NCBI RefSeq assembly: GCF_014084105.1
Contig: NZ_CP048289.1
Span: 4,349,922 to 4,413,921, forward strand
Source of the DNA: Streptacidiphilus sp. P02-A3a
Lineage (GTDB): Bacteria > Actinomycetota > Actinomycetes > Streptomycetales > Streptomycetaceae
Direction of reading: 5' to 3'
DNA length: 64,000 nt
Under the pieces are notes generated by a model. The model was not told where the DNA came from. It was given only the letters and a program-made list of their open reading frames with translations, and ran no database searches. Numbering within the stretch: the first letter of the stretch is position 1; each line of letters begins with the position of its first letter. Of the stretch, positions 1 through 9,362 are shown one piece after another. A program made the translations under genes and the position numbers.

Positions 1-3000
1 CGGGTCCGCGTCGGCGTCGGTGAGCAGCCCGGTCAGCGGGGTCACCGTCAACGGTGCCTGCTCCGGCAGGAGTTGTTCCCTGAACTGGGACCAGGTGAGC
101 GGGTCGGGGCCGTTCAGCGGGGCGCCGAACTTCACAGTGATCTTGATGAATGTGAACTTGGCGGTGACCGTGCCGCCGGTCTTCGGGCCCCACAGGTCGA
201 GCGAGGCGCCGAGTTCGCCCTTCACCGTGAACAGCAGCTTGACCTTGGCGCCGATCCGGATCGAGATCCCGGCGCGGAAGAACAGCGGTGCCCACTGGAT
301 CAGGAGGTCGGCCCTGGCGGTGAGCCAGGCCTCGACGTTGCCCGACTTGTAGCGGACGTCCAGCAGGCCGCCCGCCATCACCGCGTTGGGAGTCAGCGCG
401 AAGTACGCGGCGCCGGTGATGCTGACCGGTCCCAGCGACCAGTTGAAGCCCAGCCGGGGGACCACCGGGAAGTGGTCCGGCACCGGGTAGTCCGGGTGGT
501 AGCCGCCGACGGTGACCACGAAGTCCCCGGCGTAGGGGCTCGGCCCGAACCAGAGGTAGAAGGCGAACCCACCGGTGAGCGCCGCCGCCGGGTCGATCAC
601 GAAGGAGTCCACCAGCTGCGCGGAGGCCGCGAGTTGGCCGCGCGAGGACTGGTAGACCACGCGCAGGTCCACCCCGATCCGGGCATACGGACGCCCCTGC
701 TTCGGGAAGCTCGCGGTGGCCCGGCCGAGCAGCGCCAGGGTCAGCTCCTGCCCGGCTTCGAGCAGCAGCAGCACCCGGGCCTGGAGGAACTCGAAGGAGG
801 TGAAGTCGAGGCCCCCGGCCAGCCAGACCTGGTTCTCCCGGGGCGCCACCCACGGGCTGTCACCGCTGGTCAGTTCCGCCAGCACGGCCAGCGGATCCTC
901 CGGCAGGCCGCCGTTGAGCCCGGCCACCAGCGGGAAGCCGCTGATCTCCTCCTGCTCGGGGATCCGCACGCCGGAGTTGAAGCCGAAGCCGAGCGCGAAG
1001 CCGGTGACCCGGAACGGCGGCGGTCCGCCGAACGGCGCGGTCGCCCGGCCGAAGGCGAACAGCGAGGTCATGCCCTCGTCCTGGCGCTGGTAGGCGCCGA
1101 CCGCCAGCGCGCCGAACTTCGGCATCTCGACCACCAGCATGCCCTCGACCAGCAGCCGGTAGCCGTCGGGCGGCGGCTGCCGGTTCACGAACGCCCCGGC
1201 CACGTGCAGCGGTTTGCGGTCCAGCTCCAGCGACAGGCCCTCCAGCCTGGGCTCGGCCCGCAGGGTGTCCAGGTCCAGGAACAGGCCCAGACCCCGGACG
1301 CCGATGGTCAGTCCGGAGGCCCCCAGTGACGCGTCGAACATCACCAGCACCCGGCCGTCCTGGTAGCCGACGCCGATCCGGTGGACGTGCAGCGGGCCGA
1401 AGGAGCGGCCGATGTCGGCCCAGGCGGCGTCCACCGCGCCCGCGCCCTCGGCGCGCAGCGCGAGCTGCCCGGAGCCGCTGCCGCCGAAGCCGAGGGTCAG
1501 CGGCGGCTGCGGCTCCCCGGCGACGTCGTAGGGGACGGTGAGCAGCGCACCCTTGGCCAGACCGCCCTCCGGGTCCGGGAGTTGCGGGTACGGCAGTCCG
1601 GTCAGCCGCTCCATCGCCACCAGGTCGGCGTTCAGCGCGGCTATGTGATCATCCGTCAGGGCCGCACTGGTCAGCAGCAGTTGGACGCCGCTGACGCCGA
1701 GGTCGACCCCGGGCGGGAGTTGCCCGCCGACCAGCGGCAGATCCGACAGCCGGGCCGGGATCGCCGCCTGGACCAGCAGTACCAGGGCCGCCGGTGTGCC
1801 CGGCGCCGAGGCCAGGACCACCCCGCCGCCGGCCTCGGTGGCCGACGCCAGTACCAGCCGTCCGGTTGCCGCGTCGCGGCGCAGCGCGACCGAGCCGAGC
1901 GCGGGCAGCAGCCGCGCCGGGATCCCGGCCGGGATGCTCAGGCCCAGTGCGCCCGCGAGTTCCCCGGCGGAGACGGCCGGGGTACCGGTCCAGGCGGCGG
2001 TCAGCGTGCTGCCGTCGTCGGACGTGTAGTCGACCAGGAAGTCCAGCAGCCGCACGGTGCCGTCGGGTAGTTCCACCGCGAGCCGGAGCACGCCGGTGAC
2101 CTGCGGCGAGCTGCCGCCGGGGCCGGTGGCGACGGTCAGCGTCAGGGCCGCCGCGCGGTCGCCCACCAGCAGTTCGGCGGTGCAGTCGAAGGTGAAGGTG
2201 CGGTCGCTGTCGAAGGCCACGGTCAGTTCGTCGATGCGCAGTCCGGCCAGCTGCTCGGGGAGCGCGACCCCGACGGCGGCCATGACCTTGGCGGGCTCCA
2301 GGTTCACCGCGTGGGCCAGGAAGGACCAGCCTCCCTCCTGGGACCAGCCGCCGGTGACGTCCAGCGCGCCGTCGACCAGCGTCCAGGTCGCCGTCAGTCC
2401 GGCCGACGTGGCGCCGCCGGTCTCGTCGAGGCTCAGCACGATACCGGACAGGTCGATGCCCTCGGTGAAGTGCCAGGCGTCGGCGAGGGTGAGGTCGATG
2501 CCGTAGCCGCGGGTGTCGCTGTCGGACAGGTCGGCCCACAGGCCGAGGTCGGTGACGGCCAGCTCGGGGGGCACCGGGATGCCGGGGAAGCGCTGCTGGA
2601 GCATCGCGCCGACCGGGGCCGGCTCCGCCAGCCGTCCGCTGAGCTGCCGCTCCGGCAGGGTGACCTGGACATCGATCACGATCTCGGCGGCCAGGGTGAC
2701 CCGGCCGCCGAGCGCGGTGGTCAGCCGCGGTCCTTCGAACGGGTCGGCCACCGAGAACTCGGCGCTGAGCTCGTCCACGGTGATGATCCCGGGCAGCGGG
2801 CTCCACGGTTGGTCCAGGCCGACCCGCAGCCAGAGCGACAGCCAGTCGGTCTCGACCGCGCGGCCGCCGGTCGGTGCCGGTGCCGCTGCCGACGCCGGTG
2901 CCGACGCCGGTTCGGCGAAGAAGCTGACCGCCAGGCCGCGCAGCGCCAGCGCGCAGTCCCGCAGCACGTCCCCGGGCAGCTCGAAGCCGCTGGGTGGGAG

Positions 3001-3579
3001 CCCGCCGAAGACCAGCAGCTCGTCCAGGGAGGGGAACGGCACGCCGTCGAACTCGGAGGCCACGCACCAGTTCTGGCCCGGCCACAGCGGCGGGTAGCCC
3101 CACACGTACGGCCGGGGCAGGCTCTGCTCCGTGGGGAACAGCACCTCGACGCCGAAGCCGACGCGGGCCTGCGGCTGCCGCCCTTCCCCCGGTTCCACGC
3201 CGAACACCAGGTGCGCGGGCCCGAGCCGTAACCGGGTCAGCGCGTCGCGGACGCCCGCCAGCTCCTCGGGCAGGCCGGGTCCCTCGGGCAGCAGCACGGC
3301 GTCCACCCGGAAGCCGACCACCAGCAGCTCGTCCGCGTCCGGCAGGAAGCTCACCGACACCCGGGACGCCGCCTGGCCGACCAGCGGCGCGGTCCCGGCC
3401 AGGTACAGGGCGTCCGGGTCGGCGGTGACCTCCCGCAGGTTCAGCACCTCGTCCTGGACGTACTGCTTGAACAGCTCCACGGCCGGCGCCAGGTCGATGA
3501 AGTCGGGGAGCAGGTCCAGGTAGGCGTCGTCCCGGGCCTGGGCCAGGACCGTGCGCAGGCGTTCGACTGTCAGTGGCAT
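1..3579 (-). CDS. Very large DUF6603-like protein, C-terminus beyond window
   Basis: An open frame starts at the ATG at 3579 and runs without a stop to the first base of the window, so at least 1,193 residues are encoded and the C-terminus is missing. A GGGAGC ribosome-binding site lies just before the ATG, nine bases after the stop of the upstream MBL-fold gene, so the two are probably one operon. There is no signal peptide or clear transmembrane helix. The protein is rich in beta-type segments with alternating G, T and V. The later part, with runs such as FRVTGFALGFGFNSG and a following IPEQEEISGFPLVAGL stretch, resembles the DUF6603 proteins of actinobacteria and cyanobacteria; that match is from memory. 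The function is unknown. Third-position GC and absence of stops over 3.5 kb make the frame itself near certain; the family name is less sure. Confidence 0.7.
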   Translation of the reverse strand, partial: MPLTVERLRTVLAQARDDAYLDLLPDFIDLAPAVELFKQYVQDEVLNLREVTADPDALYLAGTAPLVGQAASRVSVSFLPDADELLVVGFRVDAVLLPEGPGLPEELAGVRDALTRLRLGPAHLVFGVEPGEGRQPQARVGFGVEVLFPTEQSLPRPYVWGYPPLWPGQNWCVASEFDGVPFPSLDELLVFGGLPPSGFELPGDVLRDCALALRGLAVSFFAEPASAPASAAAPAPTGGRAVETDWLSLWLRVGLDQPWSPLPGIITVDELSAEFSVADPFEGPRLTTALGGRVTLAAEIVIDVQVTLPERQLSGRLAEPAPVGAMLQQRFPGIPVPPELAVTDLGLWADLSDSDTRGYGIDLTLADAWHFTEGIDLSGIVLSLDETGGATSAGLTATWTLVDGALDVTGGWSQEGGWSFLAHAVNLEPAKVMAAVGVALPEQLAGLRIDELTVAFDSDRTFTFDCTAELLVGDRAAALTLTVATGPGGSSPQVTGVLRLAVELPDGTVRLLDFLVDYTSDDGSTLTAAWTGTPAVSAGELAGALGLSIPAGIPARLLPALGSVALRRDAATGRLVLASATEAGGGVVLASAPGTPAALVLLVQAAIPARLSDLPLVGGQLPPGVDLGVSGVQLLLTSAALTDDHIAALNADLVAMERLTGLPYPQLPDPEGGLAKGALLTVPYDVAGEPQPPLTLGFGGSGSGQLALRAEGAGAVDAAWADIGRSFGPLHVHRIGVGYQDGRVLVMFDASLGASGLTIGVRGLGLFLDLDTLRAEPRLEGLSLELDRKPLHVAGAFVNRQPPPDGYRLLVEGMLVVEMPKFGALAVGAYQRQDEGMTSLFAFGRATAPFGGPPPFRVTGFALGFGFNSGVRIPEQEEISGFPLVAGLNGGLPEDPLAVLAELTSGDSPWVAPRENQVWLAGGLDFTSFEFLQARVLLLLEAGQELTLALLGRATASFPKQGRPYARIGVDLRVVYQSSRGQLAASAQLVDSFVIDPAAALTGGFAFYLWFGPSPYAGDFVVTVGGYHPDYPVPDHFPVVPRLGFNWSLGPVSITGAAYFALTPNAVMAGGLLDVRYKSGNVEAWLTARADLLIQWAPLFFRAGISIRIGAKVKLLFTVKGELGASLDLWGPKTGGTVTAKFTFIKITVKFGAPLNGPDPLTWSQFREQLLPEQAPLTVTPLTGLLTDADADP

Positions 3580-3588
3580 GCGGGCTCC

Positions 3589-4869
3589 CTACGCGTAGCG
3601 GATGTCGTAGGCGCCGGGCGCCGCGTGATCGATGGTCAGGTGCCAGTCCACCCCGCGCCACGCGGTGAGGTTGTCGGTCGGCAGCGGCTCCGGCGGCACC
3701 ACCACGGGGATCGCCGGGTCGTTGCCGCCGTAGCGGCCGACCACCAGGTCGGGCACCGCGAAGGTGCTGAACACGCCCTCCACGGTGGGCTGGTACCAGG
3801 CCTTCCACGGTTTGCGGCCGGTGTTGGCCTGGAAGCCGTAGCCCCACTGGCCGCCGCTGACCGTGGGCAGCGGTATGCCGTGCTCGCGGCGGACACGCCG
3901 CCAGGTGGGCACCACCCGGTCCTGCATGTTCCGCTGGTTGCAGGTGGCCGACCCACCGGCGAAGGCGAGCATCCCGGTGCTGAGGAACAACCCGTCCGGG
4001 CGGACGTGTTCGAGCCAGGCGTCGCAGGTCGCCGAACCGCTGCCGTGGTGGCCCATCTTCAGCCACAGGTTGCTCTCGCGGCGCAGCTCGTTGGTGGTGT
4101 CCCGGCCGATCAGCACCTGCTCGTTGATCTCCTCGGCGTCGCCCATGAACAGCACCTTCTGCCGTTTCCCGGACGTGTCGGGCTCGCCGAGCAGCGCCAG
4201 CACCAGGCTGCTCTGGTTGGCGATCCGCTCCTTCTCCGTCGCCTGGTACCGCTCGGCGTCCCAGCTGCCGCCACCGCGCATGCCGTGCATCCCGGGGCCG
4301 AACCAGCCGCCGCCGAGCAGGTAGAGGTTGGAGTCGGTGTCCGTTCTGCCCGGCAGCAGCGGCTGTGCGACCGCCGGGACGAAGGTCTGCTCGGGCCAGT
4401 TCTCCACCCCGTGCCCGGCCGGGTTCGCCAGCCGGTCCGGATCGGTCAGCAGGTCACGGACGAAGCTCCGGCCCGCCTCGCGGTAGTCGCCCGGCTCCAG
4501 GGTGTACAGGACCCGGCGCAGGGTGCAGCGCAGCTGACCGTCCGCGTTCAGCAGCACGTCCTGGAGCAGGTTGAAGTGGTCCTTGTCCGGGTGGGTGATC
4601 ACCAGGCAGTCCAGCGTCATGGGTGTCGGTAACCGGGTCAGGTAGCCGTCCAGCTTGGTCCGCAGGTGCGACAGCATCCGCGCCTTGGCGTCACCGGCGG
4701 CGTCCGGCCCGGTCGGGTCGCGCAGCGGCGCGGTGGCCGCCGCCGAACCGCAGTCGATCAGCACCGCGTGCGTCCCGATGCCGGTCGCCGGGTCGGTGCC
4801 CCGGTCGTAGAACCACAACAGGGTGCAGTCGCCCTGCCCGACGTTGAGGAACACCACTTCGACCGGCAC
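3589..4869 (-). CDS. ComEC/Rec2-like MBL-fold metallo-hydrolase
   Basis: A 426-residue protein from a GTG at 4869, placed just after a GGGGGTA-type ribosome-binding site; in-frame sequence further upstream has no conserved character. It begins with the ComEC-type MBL start VFLNVGQGDCTLL and carries the metal-binding motif THPDKDH (residues 92-98, an HxDxDH variant), FMGDAE around the middle and MGHHGS further on, all typical of the soluble MBL domain of ComEC/Rec2 hydrolases. No ComEC membrane domain is present, so this is a stand-alone soluble hydrolase, perhaps acting on nucleic acid or a phosphodiester. It is nine bases upstream of the giant DUF6603-like gene on the same strand, which suggests a joint function. 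The substrate is not known. Confidence 0.85.
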   Translation of the reverse strand: MPVEVVFLNVGQGDCTLLWFYDRGTDPATGIGTHAVLIDCGSAAATAPLRDPTGPDAAGDAKARMLSHLRTKLDGYLTRLPTPMTLDCLVITHPDKDHFNLLQDVLLNADGQLRCTLRRVLYTLEPGDYREAGRSFVRDLLTDPDRLANPAGHGVENWPEQTFVPAVAQPLLPGRTDTDSNLYLLGGGWFGPGMHGMRGGGSWDAERYQATEKERIANQSSLVLALLGEPDTSGKRQKVLFMGDAEEINEQVLIGRDTTNELRRESNLWLKMGHHGSGSATCDAWLEHVRPDGLFLSTGMLAFAGGSATCNQRNMQDRVVPTWRRVRREHGIPLPTVSGGQWGYGFQANTGRKPWKAWYQPTVEGVFSTFAVPDLVVGRYGGNDPAIPVVVPPEPLPTDNLTAWRGVDWHLTIDHAAPGAYDIRYA

Positions 4870-5011
4870 ACTACCCCCGGAGAGGATCGGATTCCTGGCG
4901 CACGGCTGTCGCCGGACACGGCCAGAGCCTGGCACGGACGCACCGGCCGCGCCGCCCCGTTGCCGGTACCTGGCCAAAAACCGATCGTACGCAGCCGACC
5001 CGACCCTCCGT

Positions 5012-5908
5012 TCAGTCGGGCTCGCCGAGTCGCGCGGAGACACCGGCGAGGGCGTCGAGGCGCTGCTGGAGGGTGGGGTGGGTGGCGAAGAGGTTGGACA
5101 GGCCGCGCTCGCGGCCCAGGGTGGGTGCGAAGAAGAAGGCGTTGAACGTCTGCGCGGTGCGCAGGTCCCGGCTGGGGATCCGGGCGATGTCGCCGCTGAC
5201 CTTGACCAGTGCGGAGGCGAGCGCGGAGGGACGGCCGGTGAGCTGGGCGGCGGCACGGTCGGCGGCCAGCTCGCGGTAGCGGGACAGGGTACGGATCAAC
5301 AGGAAGCTGATCGAGTACACCGTGACCGCGGCCCCCATGACGGCCGCGACGACCACGGCGCCCTGGGGTCCGGCCCGCCGCCCCAAACCGGAGTACAGCG
5401 CGAAGCGGGCGACCAGGCCGGCCACGACGCCGAGGAAGGAGGCGATGGTGATCACTGCGACGTCCCGGTGCGCCACATGGGACAGCTCGTGCGCGAGGAC
5501 GCCCTCCAACTCGTCGGGTTCCAGCCTGCGCAAGAGGCCCGTGGTCACGCACAGCACCGCGCGGTCAGGGTTGCGGCCGGTGGCGAAGGCGTTGGGCAGG
5601 GCACTCTCGGCCACCGCGACCCGTGGTTTGGCCATGTCGGCGGCGGCACACAGCCGGTCCAGGGCTCCGTGGAGGTGGGGCTGCTGCTCGGGGGTGACCT
5701 CGGTGGCGCGCATGGCGAACAGGGCGATCCGGTCGGAGTACCAGTACTGCGCGGCCAGCAGAGCGCCGATGATCACGACCACCAGCACGGCCGATTTGAG
5801 CAGGACGATCAGTGCGGCGACGAAGGCCACGTACAGCAGGCCCAGCAGGAAGACGACGGTCACCATGCGTATCGTCAGCCGGCGGTCGGGCGCGAAGCGG
5901 GAACGCAT
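5012..5908 (-). CDS. htpX: M48 family membrane metalloprotease, HtpX-like
   Basis: A 298-residue protein. The ATG at 5908 follows a near-perfect AGGAGGTGA ribosome-binding site and is preferred over the longer in-frame extension, which is arginine/proline-rich junk. Two hydrophobic segments occupy residues 14-56 and two more lie in the second half. The zinc site HELSH is at residues 140-144, and the third ligand lies in the downstream ELAADRAA segment, as in HtpX/M48B proteases. These cytoplasmic-membrane proteases degrade misfolded membrane proteins. The pspA-like gene lies just upstream on the same strand (127 bp gap), so the pair is plausibly an envelope-stress module. Length is normal for the family and all catalytic residues are present. 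Confidence 0.92.
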   Translation of the reverse strand: MRSRFAPDRRLTIRMVTVVFLLGLLYVAFVAALIVLLKSAVLVVVIIGALLAAQYWYSDRIALFAMRATEVTPEQQPHLHGALDRLCAAADMAKPRVAVAESALPNAFATGRNPDRAVLCVTTGLLRRLEPDELEGVLAHELSHVAHRDVAVITIASFLGVVAGLVARFALYSGLGRRAGPQGAVVVAAVMGAAVTVYSISFLLIRTLSRYRELAADRAAAQLTGRPSALASALVKVSGDIARIPSRDLRTAQTFNAFFFAPTLGRERGLSNLFATHPTLQQRLDALAGVSARLGEPD

Positions 5909-6035
5909 GGCAGTCACCTCCTGGTCGTGGTCGGGGCTTCGACGGCGGTCGGGGCCCGGCTGACGCCGCTGCCGGGGAGGACCAGGCCGGAGGGGCCCGG
6001 GACGTCGAACCGCCCCTCGCCGGGAATACCTGAGA

Positions 6036-6671
6036 TCACGACGTCGCCTCCTGCGCTGTGTCCGATGCCGCCGCCGGGGGAGCGGGGTGTTCCTCCAGCG
6101 CGGGCGCACGAGCCCGCAACTGCTCGGTTCTGTCCTGGGCGCGCTGTACGGCGGGGCCCACATCGCCCATCTCCTCGGAGATCCCGGACACGGACTCGTT
6201 GATACGGGTCTCGGCCTCGGCGGCGGTACAGCTCGCCTTGATCGTCTCCTTGCGGCTGCGGAAGGCGTCGATCCTGGCCTGCAACCGGTGCGAGGCCAGC
6301 GTCAGCTGCTCCTCCTCGGCCCCCAGGGAGGCCGCCTGCCCCTCCAGGTCGCCGTCCTGGGCACGCAGGGCGCCCCGGCGGCCCAGGGCCTCACGGCCCA
6401 GGGCCTCACGGGCCAGGTCCTCGCGGCCGGTCAGCAGCGCCCGCTGCGCCTGCTGCTCCAGCTTCCCGGCTGACTGCCGCAGCCCCGTACGCTGCGACTC
6501 GACCCGTTTGCGGCTGGTGGCCACGTCGGCCACTCCACGCCGGACCTGCTGCGCCAGTTCCAGCTGCTTGCGGTAGGAGCGGTCCAGCAGCTCCCGGGGA
6601 TCCTCGGCGCGGTCCAGCGCCTTGTTCGCCTTGACCGTGAACAGTGCCGCGAGGCGGCGGGTGACAGTCAT
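6036..6671 (-). CDS. pspA: PspA/IM30 (Vipp1) family protein
   Basis: A 211-residue, almost wholly helical protein starting MTVTRRLAALFTVKANKALD, the amphipathic N-terminal helix typical of PspA/IM30. The segment AEDPRELLDRSYRKQLELAQQ is the family signature. The rest is a long charged coiled coil with a proline/alanine-rich tail. PspA proteins bind stressed inner membrane and stabilise it. The ATG at 6671 is chosen because the conserved helix starts there; a weak AAGGGATG lies upstream. An HtpX-like protease gene follows on the same strand. Residues about 128-137 contain a short in-frame duplication (REALGREALG) from a repeated 15-bp DNA unit, so this coil probably tolerates length change. 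Confidence 0.88.
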   Translation of the reverse strand: MTVTRRLAALFTVKANKALDRAEDPRELLDRSYRKQLELAQQVRRGVADVATSRKRVESQRTGLRQSAGKLEQQAQRALLTGREDLAREALGREALGRRGALRAQDGDLEGQAASLGAEEEQLTLASHRLQARIDAFRSRKETIKASCTAAEAETRINESVSGISEEMGDVGPAVQRAQDRTEQLRARAPALEEHPAPPAAASDTAQEATS

Positions 6672-6787
6672 GCCTGGCTCACATCCCTTCTGCGGTGCGA
6701 CGTCCGCCAGGCAGTGACACCACCAGCGGCTGCGAGCAGCGCGGAACCCCGGCACGGGGTCCACCTCAAGCATCTCTCCAGGCACCG

Positions 6788-6821
6788 CCCGGGGCCAGGG
6801 CCGGCCCGGGGCCAGGGCCGG
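6788..6821. repeat. 17-bp tandem direct repeat, two copies
   Basis: The unit CCCGGGGCCAGGGCCGG occurs twice back to back, at 6788-6804 and 6805-6821. It sits in the gap between the small three-helix-bundle gene and pspA, in what would be the 5' leader of pspA. It may be simple replication slippage or may form a GC-rich hairpin. Confidence 0.7.
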
Positions 6822-6837
6822 TCCCGCCCCGGTCCCC

Positions 6838-7047
6838 TCAGGAAGGCTGTCGGCCGTCGAGCGTGGAGCGAACCCTGCGTTCGACCAGGATGGGGATGAA
6901 TGTGCGTACCTTGCTGCCTTCGAACCGGCGCCTTGCCCCGGCCAGTACCCGGTCCACCTCGGCGGGGGCCATCACCGGGTCGTAGCGCCGGTGCAGCCGC
7001 TCACGTACGCGCGCGACCGCCATCTCTTCCTGCTGTTTCGCGGGCAT
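6838..7047 (-). CDS. Small three-helix-bundle protein, 69 aa
   Basis: A 69-residue protein with the pattern seen in small actinobacterial proteins annotated as three-helix bundle dimerisation domain. It has an amphipathic helix with VARVRERLHRRY, a second starting at APAEVDRVLAGARRRFEG and a third in FIPILVERRVRSTL. The ATG at 7047 is the natural start of the compact domain; ribosome-binding sequence is weak. It lies 166 bp upstream of pspA in the same direction. Such proteins often lie near stress and membrane genes, but no biochemical role is known to me. Confidence 0.7.
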   Translation of the reverse strand: MPAKQQEEMAVARVRERLHRRYDPVMAPAEVDRVLAGARRRFEGSKVRTFIPILVERRVRSTLDGRQPS

Positions 7048-7489
7048 GCACTGCCTCCCAGGATCTCGGGACCCGGATCTGTCGGCCTGCTACCACCGTG
7101 CCCGCGATCGCCACCTTCAGTAGTCGCCGCTGGTCCCTCTTCCGGCTCCGACCGACCTGGCCTCGGAACGTCGGGCGCGGTGACCGGCCGCCGTAGTCCT
7201 GGGCTGACGCCCGGCGGGCCCGGGCCGGATGGCTTGTTGACGCCTGTTCAGGCAGCGCCGGGAAGCCTAGCCTCAGTGGTGCGGCCCTGGCCCCTGGCGG
7301 CATCGAAAGCCATCGCCTCCTGTGGAGGCGCACGCTGTGCATCCGTGCTGGATTGCCTTCATCGCACTCGGGCGGCCGTTCTCGCGCTCGCCGTCGACAC
7401 GCGATCCTGGTGCGGCCTCGACGCGCACACCGCGGGCATGATCCTGCTGCCTGCCGGCGTCGCATTGACTCCGACGACAGGCGTTACTC
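7048..7489. other. Intergenic stretch, no gene seen
   Basis: About 440 bases between the minus-strand three-helix-bundle gene and the plus-strand small membrane protein. Long open frames here are GC-driven and lack conserved features or ribosome-binding sites. It probably holds divergent promoters; none could be assigned by eye. Confidence 0.5.
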
Positions 7490-7684
7490 ATGTACGCACT
7501 GATCATCCCCGCGCTGCTCCCGTTCATCCTGCTCGGTACCGTCATGGGGCTGGCCTGGTGGGAGGACCACGTTCTGCCACCGGTCCAGCCCGCCAAGGCT
7601 CCGACCGAGGCAGCCGAGTGGCCCGCCCCGCACGGAGCCGGGCTGGGTGGGCCCGGGCCGACGGCTCTGCACGTCAGCCGCTGA
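7490..7684 (+). CDS. Small single-pass membrane protein, 64 aa
   Basis: A 64-residue protein that starts MYALIIPALLPFILLGTVMG, one strong hydrophobic helix. WWEDHVLPPVQP follows, then a proline/alanine-rich tail. Short Streptomyces membrane proteins with a helix followed by WWED-xxLPP exist, so it is probably genuine in spite of its size. The ribosome-binding site is poor (ACAGG about ten bases upstream). Function unknown. Confidence 0.6.
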   Translation: MYALIIPALLPFILLGTVMGLAWWEDHVLPPVQPAKAPTEAAEWPAPHGAGLGGPGPTALHVSR

Positions 7685-7853
7685 CACCCGGCCGCGGTGA
7701 GCGCACCGGCGTCACCAGCGCCACCAGCGCCACCGGCGTCGACCCGCGGCGATCACCCTTCAGCACCGTGCTGAGCGCATGCGAGCGGTCGCCCGGGGTA
7801 GGCGCGCCTGCGGTCAGGCTTGATCACGAGCAAGGAAAGGGTGGTCTCACCTC

Positions 7854-8402
7854 ATGGCGGAGTTTCTCACCGACATCAAGACGCTCAGGGAACGAGCCCG
7901 GAACCAGATGGGCAAGGGGCCGGTGACCGACGCCTACGGCGCGGACCTCCCACGGGTCCTCCAGGTCCTCAACGAGGCCCTGGCCACCGAGATCGTGTGC
8001 GTGCTGCGCTACAAGCGCCACCACTACACCGCGACCGGCCTGTACTCCGAGCCCGTCGCGGCCGAGTTCCTGGAACACGCCCAGGAGGAGCAGACCCACG
8101 CGGACATGCTCGCGCGGCGGATCTCCCAGCTGGGCGGCGCGCCGGACTTCGACCCGGACACCCTGAGCAGCAGGTCGCACACACCGTACGACGCCAGCGC
8201 GGACCTGATCGACATGATCAAGGAGGACCTGATCGCCGAGCGCGTGGCTGTCGCCTCCTACACCGAGATCTGCCAGTGGCTGGGCGACAAGGACCCGACC
8301 ACCCGCCGGGTGTTCGAGGACCTGCTCGCCCAGGAGGAGGAGCACGCCGACGACCTGCGGGGCCTGCTGGAGCGGATCGCCAGGGACCGGTCCCTGGGCT
8401 GA
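7854..8402 (+). CDS. Ferritin-like (bacterioferritin-type) protein
   Basis: A 182-residue all-helical protein of the ferritin-like/bacterioferritin superfamily. Four helices carry the di-iron type E-xx-H pairs: ATEIVCVLRYKRHHY in helix A, EFLEHAQEEQTHADML in helix B, EDLIAERVAVASY in helix C and LAQEEEHADDL in helix D. Such proteins oxidise and store iron or protect against peroxide. The ATG at 7854 is preceded by AAAGGG; the next ATG is far inside helix A. The plus-strand membrane-protein gene follows after 113 bp. Residues for a haem-ligating methionine were not identified, so whether it is a true bacterioferritin is open. Confidence 0.85.
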   Translation: MAEFLTDIKTLRERARNQMGKGPVTDAYGADLPRVLQVLNEALATEIVCVLRYKRHHYTATGLYSEPVAAEFLEHAQEEQTHADMLARRISQLGGAPDFDPDTLSSRSHTPYDASADLIDMIKEDLIAERVAVASYTEICQWLGDKDPTTRRVFEDLLAQEEEHADDLRGLLERIARDRSLG

Positions 8403-8515
8403 GCGGGACCGACTCCGCTGCCCGGGCCGGGACGAGGGCGGACGTCCCGCACCGGAGGCGCGGACGTTCCGGCTGTTGGTACGCTCGGAGGCAGGCAAGG
8501 CAAGGAGCAGACGTC

Positions 8516-9133
8516 ATGCCTTCGACACGTGCACAGCCCCCGGTCCCGGAGTCGAAGGGACAGGCACCGCAGGACGCCCCGACGGCGGGCGGTCCTCCCG
8601 GCGTGCCGGGCGGGGGGACGTGCGCACCGAGCCGGCGCCGGTCCGGTCGGACGGCTGTACCGGCGACCATGCTCGACGGTTACCGCACGTCCCCGGGGCC
8701 CGAGCGGGTCGTGGCCGGCATGACCACCAGCTTCGCGGTCACCATCGCCGTGTCCCGGACGATCAACTACGTTCTTGAGCGGCGCCGGGCGCTGCCGAGG
8801 ACCCGCGGCCTCGGTCGGCTGCTGGTGCTCGGCAGCGACGACATCCGCGTGCACCACTTCCTCCCGGGCGCGGCGATCGCCTTCACGACCGGAGGCACTG
8901 CCTTGATCGCCCGTGCCGAAGGCCTGGAGCGATGGCTGAGCCTGCCCTTCGGCGTCGGAGTCGCGTTGACCACCGACGAGCTCGGTATCCTGGTCAGCCG
9001 CAACAATCCCTACTGGGGAGGCACCCGCCTGGCGCAGCAGCAGTGCGCCGCCGCATCGCTGGCGACCCTGGGATTCGCCCTCGACTTCCTTCGCCGCGGC
9101 CGTGCCGGGGCCGGGTGCGCCGCCAGTCACTGA
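8516..9133 (+). CDS. Integral membrane protein of unknown function
   Basis: A 205-residue protein. The first 60 residues are polar and proline-rich; the rest has several hydrophobic stretches. The core segment DDIRVHHFLPG, then helices around AIAFTTGGTALIA and PFGVGVALTTDELGIL, resembles a Streptomyces integral membrane family with a conserved HHF/L-x-PG and a D-E pair near the membrane. The ATG at 8516 has a clear AAGGAG ribosome-binding site and is preferred to an upstream in-frame extension that overlaps the ferritin-like gene. Function unknown. Confidence 0.72.
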   Translation: MPSTRAQPPVPESKGQAPQDAPTAGGPPGVPGGGTCAPSRRRSGRTAVPATMLDGYRTSPGPERVVAGMTTSFAVTIAVSRTINYVLERRRALPRTRGLGRLLVLGSDDIRVHHFLPGAAIAFTTGGTALIARAEGLERWLSLPFGVGVALTTDELGILVSRNNPYWGGTRLAQQQCAAASLATLGFALDFLRRGRAGAGCAASH

Positions 9134-9362
9134 CGTACCGTCAGTACCCAACGGTCCACCGGCCCATGGGGCAGCGGGTATTGGACGGCTGCGAGCCGTC
9201 CGTCGAGCGGAACCGGGGGCTATGCTGGGTGATTGGACGCCCCAGACCCCGGCGTGTGCCGCCGACCGCAAGCACGGCCGCACCGCGAGCACGCCAGGAG
9301 GTTCCGGGAAGCCGGTGCCGTACCCCTGACGTCGACGAGGCGGTCACAGGAACCGAGGGGCC

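Noticed and set aside
1649..4066. A minus-strand open frame of about 800 codons over the first two genes
   Set aside because: Out of frame with the DUF6603-like and MBL proteins, crosses the boundary between them, and has an Arg/Pro-rich shadow composition.
6991..7926. Plus-strand frame of about 310 codons across 7.0-7.9 kb
   Set aside because: No conserved features or ribosome-binding site; it overlaps the small membrane protein and the ferritin-like gene in other frames.
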